A stretch of 64,000 nucleotides of DNA from Cellulomonas chengniuliangii (GCF_024508335.1 NZ_CP101988.1:2914001-2978000); one strand, 5' to 3'. Positions 1-9,070 are shown, counted from the first letter of the stretch. Notes: a model not told the origin generated them from the letters alone. Program-made: numbers and translations.

Positions 1-49
1 CGAGCAGCCGCTGCGTGTGGACCCGCAGCACGTCGGCGGGAATGCTCAC
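1..49 (-). CDS. 5' end of an unidentified gene downstream of glmM (partial)
   Basis: A GTG on the minus strand at 49 overlaps the glmM stop codon in the GTGA arrangement typical of translational coupling. The frame stays open to the window edge for 16 codons (reads [16 protein letters not shown]). Only the N-terminus is present, so I cannot name it; it does not look like the start of glmS. The overlap is the only support for its being a gene. Confidence 0.35.
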   Translation of the reverse strand, partial: MSIPADVLRVHTQRLL

Positions 50-1395
50 AGCGCGAGCCGTTCCCGGACCACGTCGGCGAGCCGCCCGGCGATGCGCTCG
101 GCATCCGCCTGGCTCGCGGCCTCGACCATGACGCGGACCAGGGCCTCGGTCCCCGAAGGGCGCAGCAGCACCCGGCCCGTGTCCCCGAGCTCCGCCTGGG
201 CCGTCTGTACCGCCGCGGCGAGCACCTCGTCACTGCCGGCACGGGTGCGGTCGACGCCGGGCACGTTCACCAGGATCTGCGGCAGGCGCTGCACCACGCC
301 GGCGAGCTGCTCGAGCTTCTGCCCGGTGCTGGCCACGCGCGCGGCGAGCTGCAGCGCGGTGAGGACGCCGTCGCCCGTGGTGGCGTGGTCGGAGAGGATC
401 ACGTGTCCGGACTGCTCGCCGCCCAGCGAGTACCCGCCGGCCCGCATGGCCTCGAGCACGTACCTGTCGCCGACGGAGGTCTCGAGCATGCGAATGCCCT
501 GCGCGGTCATCGCGAGCTTGAGGCCCAGGTTGCTCATCACCGTGGCGACGAGCGTGTCGTGCGCCAGGGCGCCGCTGTCCCGCATCGCCAGGGCCAGCAC
601 GCCCATGATCTGGTCCCCGTCGACCAGCGCGCCGGTGTGGTCGACAGCGAGGCAGCGGTCGGCGTCGCCGTCGAAGGCCACGCCCAGGTCCGCGCCCGCC
701 GCCACGACGGCGGCCTGCAACTGCTCGGGGTGCGTCGAGCCGCACTGCTCGTTGATGTTGCGCCCGTCGGGCGAGGCGTTGATGACGACCACGTCGGCGC
801 CCGCGGCCCGCAGCGCGGCCGGCCCGACCTCGCTCGCGGCGCCGTTCGCGCAGTCCACCGCGATCCGCAGCCCGGCGAGGCTCACGCCCACCGTGCTGAC
901 CAGGTGGGCCACGTACGACTCCCCCGCGACACCGGTGTCGACGCGGATGCGCCCGACGTCGGCGCCCAGCGGGCGGTCCCACGGCTCCCGGAGCCGCTCC
1001 TCTATCGCGATCTCGAGCTCGTCGTCGAGCTTGTGCCCGCCGCGCGCCAGGAACTTGATGCCGTTGTCCGGCATGGGGTTGTGCGACGCGGACAGCACCA
1101 CGCCGAGGTCGACGTCGAGGGAGGCCGTGAGGAACGCGACGGCCGGCGTCGGCAGAACGCCCACGTTGATCACGTCGACGCCGGCGCTGGCCAGCCCGGC
1201 GGCGACGGCCGCGCTCAGGAACTCCCCGGACGCGCGGGGGTCGCGGCCGACGACGGCACGGGCTCGGTGGCCGGCGAACACCCCCTGCGCGCCGAGCACG
1301 TGCGCGGCGGCGACCGCGAGGTCGAGCGCCACCTCGGCGGTGACGTCACGGTTCGCGAGCCCTCGGACACCATCGGTGCCGAACAGTCGACCCAT
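46..1395 (-). CDS. glmM: Phosphoglucosamine mutase GlmM
   Basis: Converts glucosamine-6-phosphate to glucosamine-1-phosphate, the cytoplasmic step leading to UDP-GlcNAc and peptidoglycan. The 449-residue product has the usual family length and begins [12 protein letters not shown]. The phosphoserine loop SASHNP lies at residues 102-107 (Ser104 is the expected catalytic residue), followed by the metal-binding FDGDADR motif and the C-terminal phosphate-binding [12 protein letters not shown] motif. The open frame extends about 60 codons further upstream, but the conserved N-terminus fixes the ATG at 1395. It follows rplM-rpsI, its usual actinobacterial position, but a strong hairpin lies between rpsI and glmM, so it may have partly independent expression. 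Confidence 0.97.
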   Translation of the reverse strand: MGRLFGTDGVRGLANRDVTAEVALDLAVAAAHVLGAQGVFAGHRARAVVGRDPRASGEFLSAAVAAGLASAGVDVINVGVLPTPAVAFLTASLDVDLGVVLSASHNPMPDNGIKFLARGGHKLDDELEIAIEERLREPWDRPLGADVGRIRVDTGVAGESYVAHLVSTVGVSLAGLRIAVDCANGAASEVGPAALRAAGADVVVINASPDGRNINEQCGSTHPEQLQAAVVAAGADLGVAFDGDADRCLAVDHTGALVDGDQIMGVLALAMRDSGALAHDTLVATVMSNLGLKLAMTAQGIRMLETSVGDRYVLEAMRAGGYSLGGEQSGHVILSDHATTGDGVLTALQLAARVASTGQKLEQLAGVVQRLPQILVNVPGVDRTRAGSDEVLAAAVQTAQAELGDTGRVLLRPSGTEALVRVMVEAASQADAERIAGRLADVVRERLAL

Positions 1396-1452
1396 CAGCT
1401 GACCCTTTCCTGGAACACGGGCGGGGCGCTGCACGACCCGCTGGGCAAAAGC

Positions 1453-1491
1453 CGATGGCCCCGAAGGTCCTGAAGACCATCGGGGCCATCG
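1453..1491 (-). terminator. Hairpin terminator after rpsI
   Basis: A 12-bp perfect stem (1453-1464 with 1480-1491), extended by a further 4-bp inner stem, lies 17 bp downstream of the rpsI stop and 57 bp upstream of glmM. It is GC-rich without a long U-tract, as is usual in high-GC actinobacteria. It probably ends or attenuates rplM-rpsI transcription before glmM. Confidence 0.7.
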
Positions 1492-1507
1492 GGCCTCGGC
1501 TGAGAGA

Positions 1508-1996
1508 TCAGCGCTTGGAGTACTGCGGAGCCTTGCGGGCCTTCTTGAGACCAGCCTTCTTGCGCTCGACGACGCGGGCGTCACGAGTCAGGAAGCCGGC
1601 CTTCTTGAGCGGCGCGCGGTTCGCGTCCTCGTCGATCACGTTCAGCGCACGGGCGATGCCCAGGCGCAGCGCGCCGGCCTGGCCGCTCACGCCGCCGCCG
1701 GTGATGCGGGCGATGACGTCGAAGCGACCCTCGACGTCGACCAGCTTCAGCGGGGAGTTGACGAGCTGCTGGTGCACCTTGTTCGGGAAGTACTCCTCGA
1801 GGGTGCGGCCGTTGATCTTCCACGTGCCGGTGCCGGGCACCAGGCGAACGCGGGCGATCGCCTCCTTGCGGCGGCCCAGGGCCTGCCCGGGGGCCGTGAT
1901 GCTCTGGCCACGGCCCACGGGGGCCGACGTCTCAGAGGTGTAGCTGGTGGGCGTGTCGTCGCCCTCAAGGTCGATGTCGACCGTGGTCTCGGCCAC
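1508..1996 (-). CDS. rpsI: 30S ribosomal protein S9
   Basis: Protein S9 of the small subunit, whose C-terminal tail reaches the P-site tRNA. The 162-residue product has an acidic, Thr-rich N-terminal extension of about 35 residues. The S9 fold follows ([17 protein letters not shown], then the [19 protein letters not shown] region), ending in the basic tail [12 protein letters not shown] with its terminal Arg. The start is GTG at 1996; the frame is open further upstream but nothing there resembles S9. It is cotranscribed with rplM, whose stop is 47 bp upstream. Confidence 0.97.
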   Translation of the reverse strand: MAETTVDIDLEGDDTPTSYTSETSAPVGRGQSITAPGQALGRRKEAIARVRLVPGTGTWKINGRTLEEYFPNKVHQQLVNSPLKLVDVEGRFDVIARITGGGVSGQAGALRLGIARALNVIDEDANRAPLKKAGFLTRDARVVERKKAGLKKARKAPQYSKR

Positions 1997-2043
1997 TAGT
2001 GGTGTCCTCGCGTCCTGTGTCGTGCTCGCAGCAGGCCGGGGGC

Positions 2044-2487
2044 CTACTGAGAAACCTGGCTGATCTCGAAGGGCTTCGGCTGCTGGGCCGCGTGCGGGTG
2101 GTCCGCCCCGACGTAGACCTTGAGCTTGCTGAGCTGCGCGCGAGAGAGCGAGTTCTTCGGGAGCATCCCGCGAACCGCCTTCTCGATGGCCCGCTCGGGG
2201 TGCTTCTCGAGCAGCTCGGAGTACCGCGTCGCACGCAGACCGCCCGGGTAACCCGAGTGACGGTAGGCGAGCTTGGTCTCGCGCTTGTTGCCGGTGAGGG
2301 CAACCTTGTCGGCGTTGATGACGATGACGAAGTCGCCGCCGTCGACGTGGGGGGCAAAGGTCGCCTTGTGCTTGCCGCGCAGCAACGTGGCCACGTGTGT
2401 GGCAAGGCGGCCCAGGACGACATCGCTCGCGTCGATGACGTACCAGTTCCGCTCGACGTCGCCGGGCTTCGGGGTGTACGTGCGCAC
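2044..2487 (-). CDS. rplM: 50S ribosomal protein L13
   Basis: Early-assembly large-subunit protein. The 147-residue product has the standard length and motifs: [20 protein letters not shown] at the N-terminus, then [10 protein letters not shown], the [15 protein letters not shown] region and [15 protein letters not shown]-type sequence. The start is GTG at 2487. It is the first gene of the rplM-rpsI operon and has a clear promoter about 150 bp upstream. Confidence 0.98.
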   Translation of the reverse strand: MRTYTPKPGDVERNWYVIDASDVVLGRLATHVATLLRGKHKATFAPHVDGGDFVIVINADKVALTGNKRETKLAYRHSGYPGGLRATRYSELLEKHPERAIEKAVRGMLPKNSLSRAQLSKLKVYVGADHPHAAQQPKPFEISQVSQ

Positions 2488-2530
2488 GGTCGTTGGCCTT
2501 CGTTTCGTGTAATGAATGTGTCAGAGCGAA

Positions 2531-2549
2531 GGCCCGCAGGTGGCGGGCC
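2531..2549 (-). promoter_or_regulatory. Small hairpin in the rplM leader
   Basis: A 7-bp perfect GC stem (2531-2537 with 2543-2549, 5-nt loop) lies within the predicted 150-nt 5' leader of rplM. L13 leaders regulate translation in some other bacteria, but I see no resemblance to a known leader family here, so a regulatory role is only a possibility. Confidence 0.3.
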
Positions 2550-2643
2550 CGCCGTGAGTGCTGTCGGTGGCGTCCCTGGGGACCGGCGAGTGGGAACGCA
2601 CCGGAGCCGCCGTCTGGGAACGGGGGACGCACAACGACACACA

Positions 2644-2673
2644 AGAGTAGCCGGACGTCGGCCGAAGGGTCAA
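2644..2673 (-). promoter_or_regulatory. Promoter of rplM-rpsI
   Basis: On the minus strand TTGACC (2668-2673) and TACTCT (2644-2649) are separated by 18 bp, a good match to the actinobacterial housekeeping sigma consensus. The -35 hexamer overlaps the stop codon of lysG. Predicted transcription start is near 2637, giving a leader of about 150 nt before rplM. Confidence 0.65.
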
Positions 2674-3563
2674 AACGCGCTCGCAGGACGCAGCGCGGAG
2701 GCGGCCGCGGCGACCACCCGGGCGGTGAGGGCGTCGAGCGTCGGGGTGCGCAGCGACCAGCTCTGCCAGCACAGCGGCACATCGAGCCAACGACCCGCCG
2801 CCAGCTCGACCAGCGCCCCGGCCGCGAGGTCGTCGGCCACTGCCTGCTCGGGCGCCATCCCCCAGCCCAGCCCCGACCGGAGCACCTCGAGGAAGGCCGA
2901 CGAGGACGGCACGTGGTGGACGGGCGGAACCACCCCCTCGCCGGCCACGTCCGCAATGAAGCGCCGCTGGAGAGCGTCGACCCGGTCGAACGCGAGCTGT
3001 GGCGCCACCGCGAGAGCGTCCCGCGTCAGGCCGTCCGCGAACCACCTCTGACGCGTCGACGGGGCGGCGACGGCGAGGTAGCGCATCGAGCCGAGCGGCC
3101 TGACCCGGCACCCCTGGACGGCGCGCGGGTCCGCGGTGACCGCGGCCATGACCGCCCCGTCCCGTAGCAGCTGGGCGGACCTGTCCTGGTCCTGGCGGTG
3201 CAGGTCGACGAGCACGCCCTCGGGCAGGTCGACGAGGGCGGCGGGGAACCAGGTGGACAGGGAGTCCGCGTTGACCGCCACCGCGAGCCGGACGGTCGCA
3301 GCCCGATCGGCGCCCAGCTGGGCCCGGGCGTCAGCGGCCAGGAGGCCGACCTGCCCGGCCAGCCGCACCAGCACCTCCCCCTCGGGCGTGGCGCGGCAGG
3401 GGCGGGAGCGCAGCACCAGGATCCTGCCGACCTGCTCCTCGAGCGACTTGACCCGCTGGCTCACGGCGGAGGGCGTGACATGCAGCTGGCGCGCGGCCGC
3501 GTCGAACGTGCCCTCCGAGACCACCGCGGCGAGGGCGGCGAGCTGCTCGGGTGGATACGACAC
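2670..3563 (-). CDS. lysG: LysR-family regulator LysG/ArgP, controlling the lysE exporter
   Basis: A 297-residue LysR-type regulator. The N-terminal winged helix-turn-helix (residues about 4-62) contains [20 protein letters not shown], followed by an effector-binding domain. It is divergent from an adjacent lysE, the classic arrangement in which LysG senses basic amino acids and activates the exporter. The start is GTG at 3563, since the nearby ATG is out of frame. The 70-bp gap to lysE must hold both promoters and the operator. Assignment to LysG/ArgP rests on the neighbour and on overall similarity; the ligand (Lys, Arg or His) cannot be told from sequence. Confidence 0.88.
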   Translation of the reverse strand: MSYPPEQLAALAAVVSEGTFDAAARQLHVTPSAVSQRVKSLEEQVGRILVLRSRPCRATPEGEVLVRLAGQVGLLAADARAQLGADRAATVRLAVAVNADSLSTWFPAALVDLPEGVLVDLHRQDQDRSAQLLRDGAVMAAVTADPRAVQGCRVRPLGSMRYLAVAAPSTRQRWFADGLTRDALAVAPQLAFDRVDALQRRFIADVAGEGVVPPVHHVPSSSAFLEVLRSGLGWGMAPEQAVADDLAAGALVELAAGRWLDVPLCWQSWSLRTPTLDALTARVVAAAASALRPASAF

Positions 3564-3633
3564 ATCAGCGATGCTAATGGTTCTACAGGAACATTCGCTG
3601 GAGTTCCGTTGCTGGGGCGCCTAGCGTCGGCTC

Positions 3634-4245
3634 GTGCCCACGCTCCTCACCGGCTTCCTGACCGCCCTGTCCCTCATCGCCGCGATCGGCGCCCAGAACG
3701 CGTTCGTGCTGCGCCAGGGCATCCGCCGCGAGCACGTCGTGCCGGTGGTCCTGGTGTGCGCGGGAGCCGACGCGGTACTCATCGCCGCAGGGGTCGCGGG
3801 CCTCGGCGCGATCGTCGTCGCGCATCCCGGCGTGCTCACCGCCAGCCGCTACGGCGGCGCGGCCTTCCTGCTCGTCCTGGCGGCGGGCGCCGCCAGACGC
3901 GCCCGGCGCCCGTCCCACCTCGACCCGGCCGCCCACGGCCCGGCGACGCGCGGCGCCGTGCTGGCCACCTGCCTCGCCCTCACGTTCCTCAACCCGCACG
4001 TCTACCTCGACACCGTCGTGCTGATCGGCGCCCTCGCGCAGCAGCACGGCCCCGTCGGCAGCTGGGTGTTCGGAGCCGGCGCCGGGCTCGCGAGCATCGT
4101 CTGGTTCAGCGCCCTGGCCGGCGGCGCCACCCGGCTGCGCCCCGTGTTCGCCCGGCCGCGGGCCTGGCAGGTGCTCGACGCCGGGGTCGCGGTCGTCATG
4201 GCGGCGATCGCCGTGATGCTGGTGGCCCACCCGCCCGCCGTCTGA
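3634..4245 (+). CDS. lysE: LysE-family basic amino acid exporter
   Basis: A 203-residue inner-membrane exporter of the LysE/ArgO family, expected to expel excess lysine or arginine. The N-terminal motif GAQNAFVLRQGIRREHV is the family hallmark. A second conserved segment, LTFLNPHVYLDTVVLIG, lies near residues 113-130. About six hydrophobic segments can be traced. The start is GTG at 3634. It is transcribed divergently from lysG and converges with the ABC-F gene 17 bp downstream, with no clear terminator between them. Confidence 0.92.
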   Translation: MPTLLTGFLTALSLIAAIGAQNAFVLRQGIRREHVVPVVLVCAGADAVLIAAGVAGLGAIVVAHPGVLTASRYGGAAFLLVLAAGAARRARRPSHLDPAAHGPATRGAVLATCLALTFLNPHVYLDTVVLIGALAQQHGPVGSWVFGAGAGLASIVWFSALAGGATRLRPVFARPRAWQVLDAGVAVVMAAIAVMLVAHPPAV

Positions 4246-4262
4246 GATCCGGGGGCGCCAGG

Positions 4263-5945
4263 TCAGCGCACGCGCTCGACGCGCGCCGCGTCCCAGACCG
4301 GCTCCGGGGTCTCGACGACCTCGCCGTCCGCCCCGAACAGCAGGAACCGGTCGAACGTCCGGGTGAACCAGCGGTCGTGGGTCACGGCCATGACGGTGCC
4401 CTCGAACGCCGCGAGCCCCACCTCCAGGGCCTCGGCCGAATGCAGGTCGAGGTTGTCCGTCGGCTCGTCGAGCAGCAGCAGCGTGGCGCCGCCCAGCTCC
4501 AGCAGCAGGATCTGGAACCGCGCCTGCTGCCCGCCGGAGAGCGTGTCGTACGTCTGCTCCGCGGCCGCGACGAGCTCGTAGCGGTCCAGCGCCTTGCTCG
4601 CGGGCTCGCGGCCCATGCCCGAACGGTGCCCGTCCCCCCGGTGCAGGATGTCGAGCAGGGTGCGCCCGGCCAGCTCCGGGTGCGTGTGGTTCTGCGCGAA
4701 CCAGCCCGGCCGCACGCGCGAGCCCAGCACCACGCGACCGGTGTGGGCCACCGGGGCCACCTCCGTCTCGCCCGCCGGCTCGTGCTCGACCCCGGGGTCC
4801 GAGCCGCCGGACGCGAGCAGCCGCAGGAAGTGCGACTTGCCCGAGCCGTTCGAGCCCAGCACCGCGACCCGCTCGCCGAACCACACCTCGAGGTCGAACG
4901 GGCGCATCAGCCCGGTCAGCTCGAGCCCTTCGGCGACCACCGCGCGCTTCGCCGTCCGGCCGCCGCGCAGCCGCACCCGGACGTCCTGGTCGCGGGCCAC
5001 CACCTGGGGCGGCCCGGCCTCCTCGAACTTGCGCAGCCGGGTCTGCGCGGCCGAGTACCGCGACGCGAGCCCGTCGTTGAACGCGGATTTCGTCTTCAGG
5101 GTCAGCACCAGGGTCTTGAGCTTCGCGTGCTCCTCCTCCCAGCGCCGCATGAGCTCCTCGAGGCGGCTGCGGCGGTCCTCGCGCGCCTGGGGGTAGGTCC
5201 TGAACGAGCCGCCGTGCACCCAGATGCCCGACCCCGTCGCCGTGGGCTCCAAGGTCGCCACCTGCGTCGCCGCGTGAGACAGCAGCTCCCTGTCGTGGCT
5301 GACGAACAGCACCGACTTGGGCGAGGCCTTCAGCTGGGCCTCGAGCCAGCGCTTGGTCGGAACGTCGAGGTAGTTGTCGGGCTCGTCGAGGAGCAGCACC
5401 TCCTCGGGCCCGCGCAGCAAGGCCTCCAGCACCAGCCGCTTCTGCTCACCGCCCGACAGGGTGCGGACCTCGCGGTCCTGCGCCCGGTCGAACGGGATCG
5501 AGAGCACCGCGTCGGTGACCTGGTCCCAGCCGGCCTCGGCCTCGTAGCCGCCCACGTCCGCCCAGTCGACCAGTGCCGAGGCGTACCGCATCTGGGCTGG
5601 CTCGTCGTCGACCTCCATGATCCCGAGCTCCGCCGCGGCGAGCTCAGCCGCGGCGTCCCGGATGGCCGCCGGCGCCAGCGAGGCCAGCAGGTCCCGGATC
5701 GAGCGGGCGTCATCGATGCGGCCCACCATCTGCCGCATGACGCCCAGGCCCCCGGTCCGCGCCACGGTGCCACCGTGCGCCGCCTCGTCGCCCGCGACGA
5801 TGCGCAGCAGCGTGGTCTTCCCCGCGCCGTTCGGGCCCACCAGTGCGACCTTCGCGCCGTCGGCGACCCGGAGGTCCACCTCGTCGAGGAGGGGTCGCCC
5901 ATCGGGCAGGAAGTAGCTCACGGAGCTGATGTCGAGGTGTCCCAC
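4263..5945 (-). CDS. ABC-F family ATPase (Uup/EttA-like, ribosome-associated)
   Basis: A soluble protein of about 560 residues with two ABC ATPase domains and no membrane segments. Domain 1 has Walker A GPNGAGKTT, signature LSGGEQKRL and Walker B LLLDEPDNYLD. A charged linker follows (REDRRSRLEELMRRWEEEHA and onward). Domain 2 has Walker A GSNGSGKS, signature LSGGQQARF and Walker B LLLLDEPTDNLD. ABC-F proteins act on translating ribosomes, either as translation factors or in antibiotic resistance; which applies here is not evident. GTG at 5945 is preferred because homology begins at VGHLDISSVSYFLPDG; the frame is open 14 codons further upstream. Confidence 0.88.
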   Translation of the reverse strand: MGHLDISSVSYFLPDGRPLLDEVDLRVADGAKVALVGPNGAGKTTLLRIVAGDEAAHGGTVARTGGLGVMRQMVGRIDDARSIRDLLASLAPAAIRDAAAELAAAELGIMEVDDEPAQMRYASALVDWADVGGYEAEAGWDQVTDAVLSIPFDRAQDREVRTLSGGEQKRLVLEALLRGPEEVLLLDEPDNYLDVPTKRWLEAQLKASPKSVLFVSHDRELLSHAATQVATLEPTATGSGIWVHGGSFRTYPQAREDRRSRLEELMRRWEEEHAKLKTLVLTLKTKSAFNDGLASRYSAAQTRLRKFEEAGPPQVVARDQDVRVRLRGGRTAKRAVVAEGLELTGLMRPFDLEVWFGERVAVLGSNGSGKSHFLRLLASGGSDPGVEHEPAGETEVAPVAHTGRVVLGSRVRPGWFAQNHTHPELAGRTLLDILHRGDGHRSGMGREPASKALDRYELVAAAEQTYDTLSGGQQARFQILLLELGGATLLLLDEPTDNLDLHSAEALEVGLAAFEGTVMAVTHDRWFTRTFDRFLLFGADGEVVETPEPVWDAARVERVR

Positions 5946-6031
5946 AGCACCAGTGTCCCCGGGCGAGGCCCCTGCCCGCGACCACATTCCGTCGCCTCGC
6001 GGGACCTGGGGACCTGGGCCAGGGTGGAGGC

Positions 6032-6532
6032 ATGAGCGATGAGACCCCCGCCACCCGTCCCGATCCGGAGCTCGTCACCGAGGGCGACAGCAACCAGCTG
6101 CCCAAGGAGGACATGCTGGAAGCCCGCGGTGTCGACGAGCTCCTTGACGAGGCCTGGTACTCGGCGCCCGAGCGGCCCTCCCCTGTGAGGTTCGGCGAGA
6201 CGCCCTGGGAGCAGGCCCACGGCGAGCCGCTTGACCGTCGGCTCGCCGAGGAGGAGCCCGAGGTGTGGGACTCCCCCGGTCCTCCTATCGACCCAGCCCG
6301 CCAGCCCGGCCGAGCCGGTCGGCTCGTGGAGGACGGCGACGCCGTCGAGGCGGGCGCCAACGACCAGTTCGCGATCGACGAGGGTGTGGCCGGCGGCGCC
6401 GCGAGCGCCGAGGAGGCCGCCGTCTACCTGATCGAGGAGCCGGTCGACCTGATCGACGAGCCCGAGAGCCCGGAGCCCCCGGGCCCGGCGGCGACCAGCC
6501 ACGACCAGGCCCAGACCGGCAACGCCCCCTGA
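6032..6532 (+). CDS. DUF5709-type acidic hypothetical protein
   Basis: A 166-residue, strongly acidic and Pro-rich protein with no signal peptide or membrane segment. It contains the pattern EGDSNQLPKEDMLEARGVDELLDEAWYS-like sequence followed by P-E-R-P near residues 17-50, and a LDRRLAEEEPEVWD motif. I recognise these as the conserved core of the actinobacterial DUF5709 family, which has no known function. It is monocistronic, converges with truA, and the ATG at 6032 lies about 85 bp from the divergent ABC-F start. Confidence 0.75.
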   Translation: MSDETPATRPDPELVTEGDSNQLPKEDMLEARGVDELLDEAWYSAPERPSPVRFGETPWEQAHGEPLDRRLAEEEPEVWDSPGPPIDPARQPGRAGRLVEDGDAVEAGANDQFAIDEGVAGGAASAEEAAVYLIEEPVDLIDEPESPEPPGPAATSHDQAQTGNAP

Positions 6533-6569
6533 CCGCGCCAGGCGGGCCCTGGCCCGTCGCGGCTGTCCG

Positions 6570-7448
6570 TCACCCGCAAGGGCGGTCGATGTCCTCCGCG
6601 GAACGGATCGCGCGGGTCTGCGCGGCGCGCAGTCCCACCTCCTCGTCCGGCGGGTAGGTGACCTCCTCGAGAGTCAGCCCGTACGCGGGGGCCACGGCGC
6701 TCCCCGGGTCCCGCTTGCGGCTGGCGAGCAGCTCGGCCGGCCAGGTGACCGGGCGACGGCCCTCGCCCACCGCGAGCGACGCGCCGACGAGGGCCCGCAC
6801 CATCGAGTGGCAGAACGCGTCGGCCTGGACCCGGGCGACGACGAGGCCCTCGTCGGCGCCGCGCGTCGGACGCGTCCAGGACAAGTTCTCCAGGGTCCGG
6901 ATCGTCGTGGCCCCCTCGCGCGGCTTGCAGAACGCGGCGAAGTCGTGTCGGCCCAGCAGCAGCCGGCTCGCCGCGTCCATGGCCTCGACGTCCAGGGCCC
7001 GGCGGTGCCGGAGCACCGACGCCCTGCGCAACGGGTCCTGGCGCGCCGCGGTGTCGCAGATCCGGTACGCGTAGAGGCGGCGCAGGGCCGAGAAGCGGGC
7101 GTCGAAGCCCGGCGGCGCGACCGCGACCCGGTGCACCACCACATCGGGCGGCAGCACCCCGGTCAACCGGATCACGAGGGACTCCTCGGGCGTCCGTGAG
7201 GAGCGCCCCGGCATCGCCTCCCACGCCTGGGCGTCGACGTCCGCGTGGGCCACCTGGCCCAGCGCGTGCACCCCGGCGTCGGTCCGCCCGGCCACGGTCA
7301 CCTGGACGGCCGGTTGCCGCAGCACACGGGCCAACGCCTCGACGAGCGTCGCCTCCACAGTCCGCAGCCCTGGCTGCCGGGCCCAGCCGGCGAAGTCGGT
7401 GCCGTCATAGGCGAGGTCGAGGCGAAGGCGGACGAGACTCACTGGCAC
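6570..7448 (-). CDS. truA: tRNA pseudouridine(38-40) synthase TruA
   Basis: Isomerises U38-U40 in the anticodon stem-loop of many tRNAs. The 292-residue product starts with the family motif LRLDLAYDGTDFAGWARQPG. The catalytic Asp57 lies in VAGRTDAGVHALGQV, and later blocks include LYAYRI, HDFAAFCKP and FCHSMVRALVG. In many actinobacteria truA lies between rplQ and rplM; here it is still near both but separated from each by unrelated genes, and it needs its own promoter. Confidence 0.95.
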   Translation of the reverse strand: MPVSLVRLRLDLAYDGTDFAGWARQPGLRTVEATLVEALARVLRQPAVQVTVAGRTDAGVHALGQVAHADVDAQAWEAMPGRSSRTPEESLVIRLTGVLPPDVVVHRVAVAPPGFDARFSALRRLYAYRICDTAARQDPLRRASVLRHRRALDVEAMDAASRLLLGRHDFAAFCKPREGATTIRTLENLSWTRPTRGADEGLVVARVQADAFCHSMVRALVGASLAVGEGRRPVTWPAELLASRKRDPGSAVAPAYGLTLEEVTYPPDEEVGLRAAQTRAIRSAEDIDRPCG

Positions 7449-7508
7449 ACGCTAACGCCTGAAGCCGGGCGCTCCCGAAGCCGCGCCTCGGGCGGCTAGC
7501 GTGGCCAG

Positions 7509-8294
7509 ATGCCTGACACGCAGTCCGACGGGACCGCTCACGACGCCTGGACCCTCGCCGTGGACTGCGGCGGCGGTGGGATCAAGGCGTCGGTGCTCGA
7601 CGCGGCCGGCACCATGCACGCCCCCGCCATCCGCGTCCCCACGCCCTACCCGCTGCCGCCGGAACGCCTGGTCGACACCATCGCCGAGATCGCGTCCTCG
7701 TTGCCGCCCGCGCAGCGCGCCACCGTCGGCATGCCCGGCATGGTCAGGCACGGTGTGATCGTCTCCACTCCGCACTACGTGACCCGGTCCGGCCCGCACA
7801 CCCGTGTCGAGCCGCACCTCGTCGCCGCGTGGTCCGGCCGGGACATCCGGGCGGACCTCCAAGCGCGCCTCGGCGTCCCGACCCTCGTGCTCAACGACGC
7901 CGAGGTGCACGGCGCCGGCGTGATCTCGGGCGCAGGGGTCGAGCTCGTCCTCACCCTGGGGACCGGGCTCGGCTCGGCGCTCTTCGACGGGGGCGTGCTG
8001 GCTCCCCACCTCGAGCTCTCGCACGCGCCCGTCCGCCGCGGCACCACCTACGACGAGCACATCGGCGAGGTGGAGCGCGCCCGGCTCGGCGACGGCCTCT
8101 GGTCGCGCCGCGTCCGCCGCGTGGTGGAAGGGCTTCGGCCGGTGTTCTGGTGGGACCGCCTCTACCTGGGCGGCGGCAACGCCCGGCGGATCAGCCCGCA
8201 GACCCTCGAGCGGCTCGGCGACGACGTGGTCGTGGCGCCGAACCAGGCGGGGATCGTCGGCGGGGTGCGCGCCTGGGCGCTGCGCGCTGGCTGA
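7509..8294 (+). CDS. ROK-family protein, polyphosphate-glucokinase-like
   Basis: A 261-residue sugar-kinase-fold protein. The N-terminal phosphate loop reads DCGGGGIKASVLD (Asp19 onward), where polyphosphate glucokinases usually have DIGGTGIK. The catalytic Asp is probably Asp130 in LVLNDAEVHGAG, and GTGLGSALFDGG (151-162) is the second phosphate motif. LYLGGGNARRI is the C-terminal glycine block. The CxCGxxGC zinc motif of typical ROK proteins is absent, as in PPGK. It likely phosphorylates glucose or a related sugar using polyP or ATP, but the loop change makes substrate use uncertain. Confidence 0.75.
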   Translation: MPDTQSDGTAHDAWTLAVDCGGGGIKASVLDAAGTMHAPAIRVPTPYPLPPERLVDTIAEIASSLPPAQRATVGMPGMVRHGVIVSTPHYVTRSGPHTRVEPHLVAAWSGRDIRADLQARLGVPTLVLNDAEVHGAGVISGAGVELVLTLGTGLGSALFDGGVLAPHLELSHAPVRRGTTYDEHIGEVERARLGDGLWSRRVRRVVEGLRPVFWWDRLYLGGGNARRISPQTLERLGDDVVVAPNQAGIVGGVRAWALRAG

Positions 8295-8297
8295 GCC

Positions 8298-9005
8298 TCA
8301 CGGCTCGAGCTCGTCGAGCGCCTCCAGCACCACCCGCACGAACCGCTCCGGCCGCACCAGGCTCACCAGGTGGGTCGCGCCCGGCACCACCACCAGGCGC
8401 CCGTCGCGAGCCGCCGCGAGGAAGCGGCGCTCCTCGCCCCGGAAGTGGTCGTAGCGGCCGTTGACGAACCACACCGGGCACTCCACGTCCCGCAGGTCGG
8501 CCGTGGGGCGCAGGGCGCCGACCTCGCGCAGCACGTCGTCCATGACGTGCAGCGCGAACCCCCCGGCGCCCACGTCGACGGCGCCGGCCGCCGGCAGCAG
8601 CAGCTCCGCCATCCGCTGGTTGAGGCCGGCCCCGCGATCGGGCAGCCGGCCGATGCCACGGACAGCCCAGCGCCACGGCTCGACCAACGCCCGCCGCGGC
8701 CGGGTGCAGCATCCCGCCGCCACCAGCCCTGCCACCTGCTCAGGATGGCGGGCGGCATGCGCGATCCCCGTGTACCCGCCCAGGGACAGGCCCACCACCA
8801 GGGCGCGCCCGCCGACCCGCTCGACGCCGTCGCTGATCGCCCTCACCGCGCCGTCGACGGTGAACACCTCGCCGAGCCGCTCGCCGTGGCCCGGCAGGTC
8901 CACCGCCACCGCCGTGCGCCCGGAGCGCTCGAGCGCCTCCACCTGGGCCCGCCACATCGTCCGCGAGGTCCGCACCCCATGCACCAGGACGACGGGCAGA
9001 CGCAT
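8298..9005 (-). CDS. Alpha/beta-hydrolase fold protein
   Basis: A 235-residue cytoplasmic alpha/beta hydrolase. The oxyanion motif VLVHGVRTS is at residues 6-14, the nucleophile Ser74 in GLSLGG, a likely acid Asp in VNGRYDHF and the catalytic His in VPGATHLVSL, so the triad is complete. The substrate is unknown. It ends 3 bp from the convergent ROK gene. Upstream lies a 17-bp tandem repeat and the rplQ terminator. Confidence 0.85.
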   Translation of the reverse strand: MRLPVVLVHGVRTSRTMWRAQVEALERSGRTAVAVDLPGHGERLGEVFTVDGAVRAISDGVERVGGRALVVGLSLGGYTGIAHAARHPEQVAGLVAAGCCTRPRRALVEPWRWAVRGIGRLPDRGAGLNQRMAELLLPAAGAVDVGAGGFALHVMDDVLREVGALRPTADLRDVECPVWFVNGRYDHFRGEERRFLAAARDGRLVVVPGATHLVSLVRPERFVRVVLEALDELEP

Positions 9006-9070
9006 CCCTCGACGGTACCCATCGCGCCCGCGCGCCGCTCGGCGCGCGGGCGCTCGGCGATGGCCGTGGC

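Noticed and set aside
3198-6035. A 945-codon plus-strand frame across lysG, lysE and the ABC-F gene
   Set aside because: It crosses genes on both strands, including in-frame shifts of lysE, and is Arg/Pro-rich noise.
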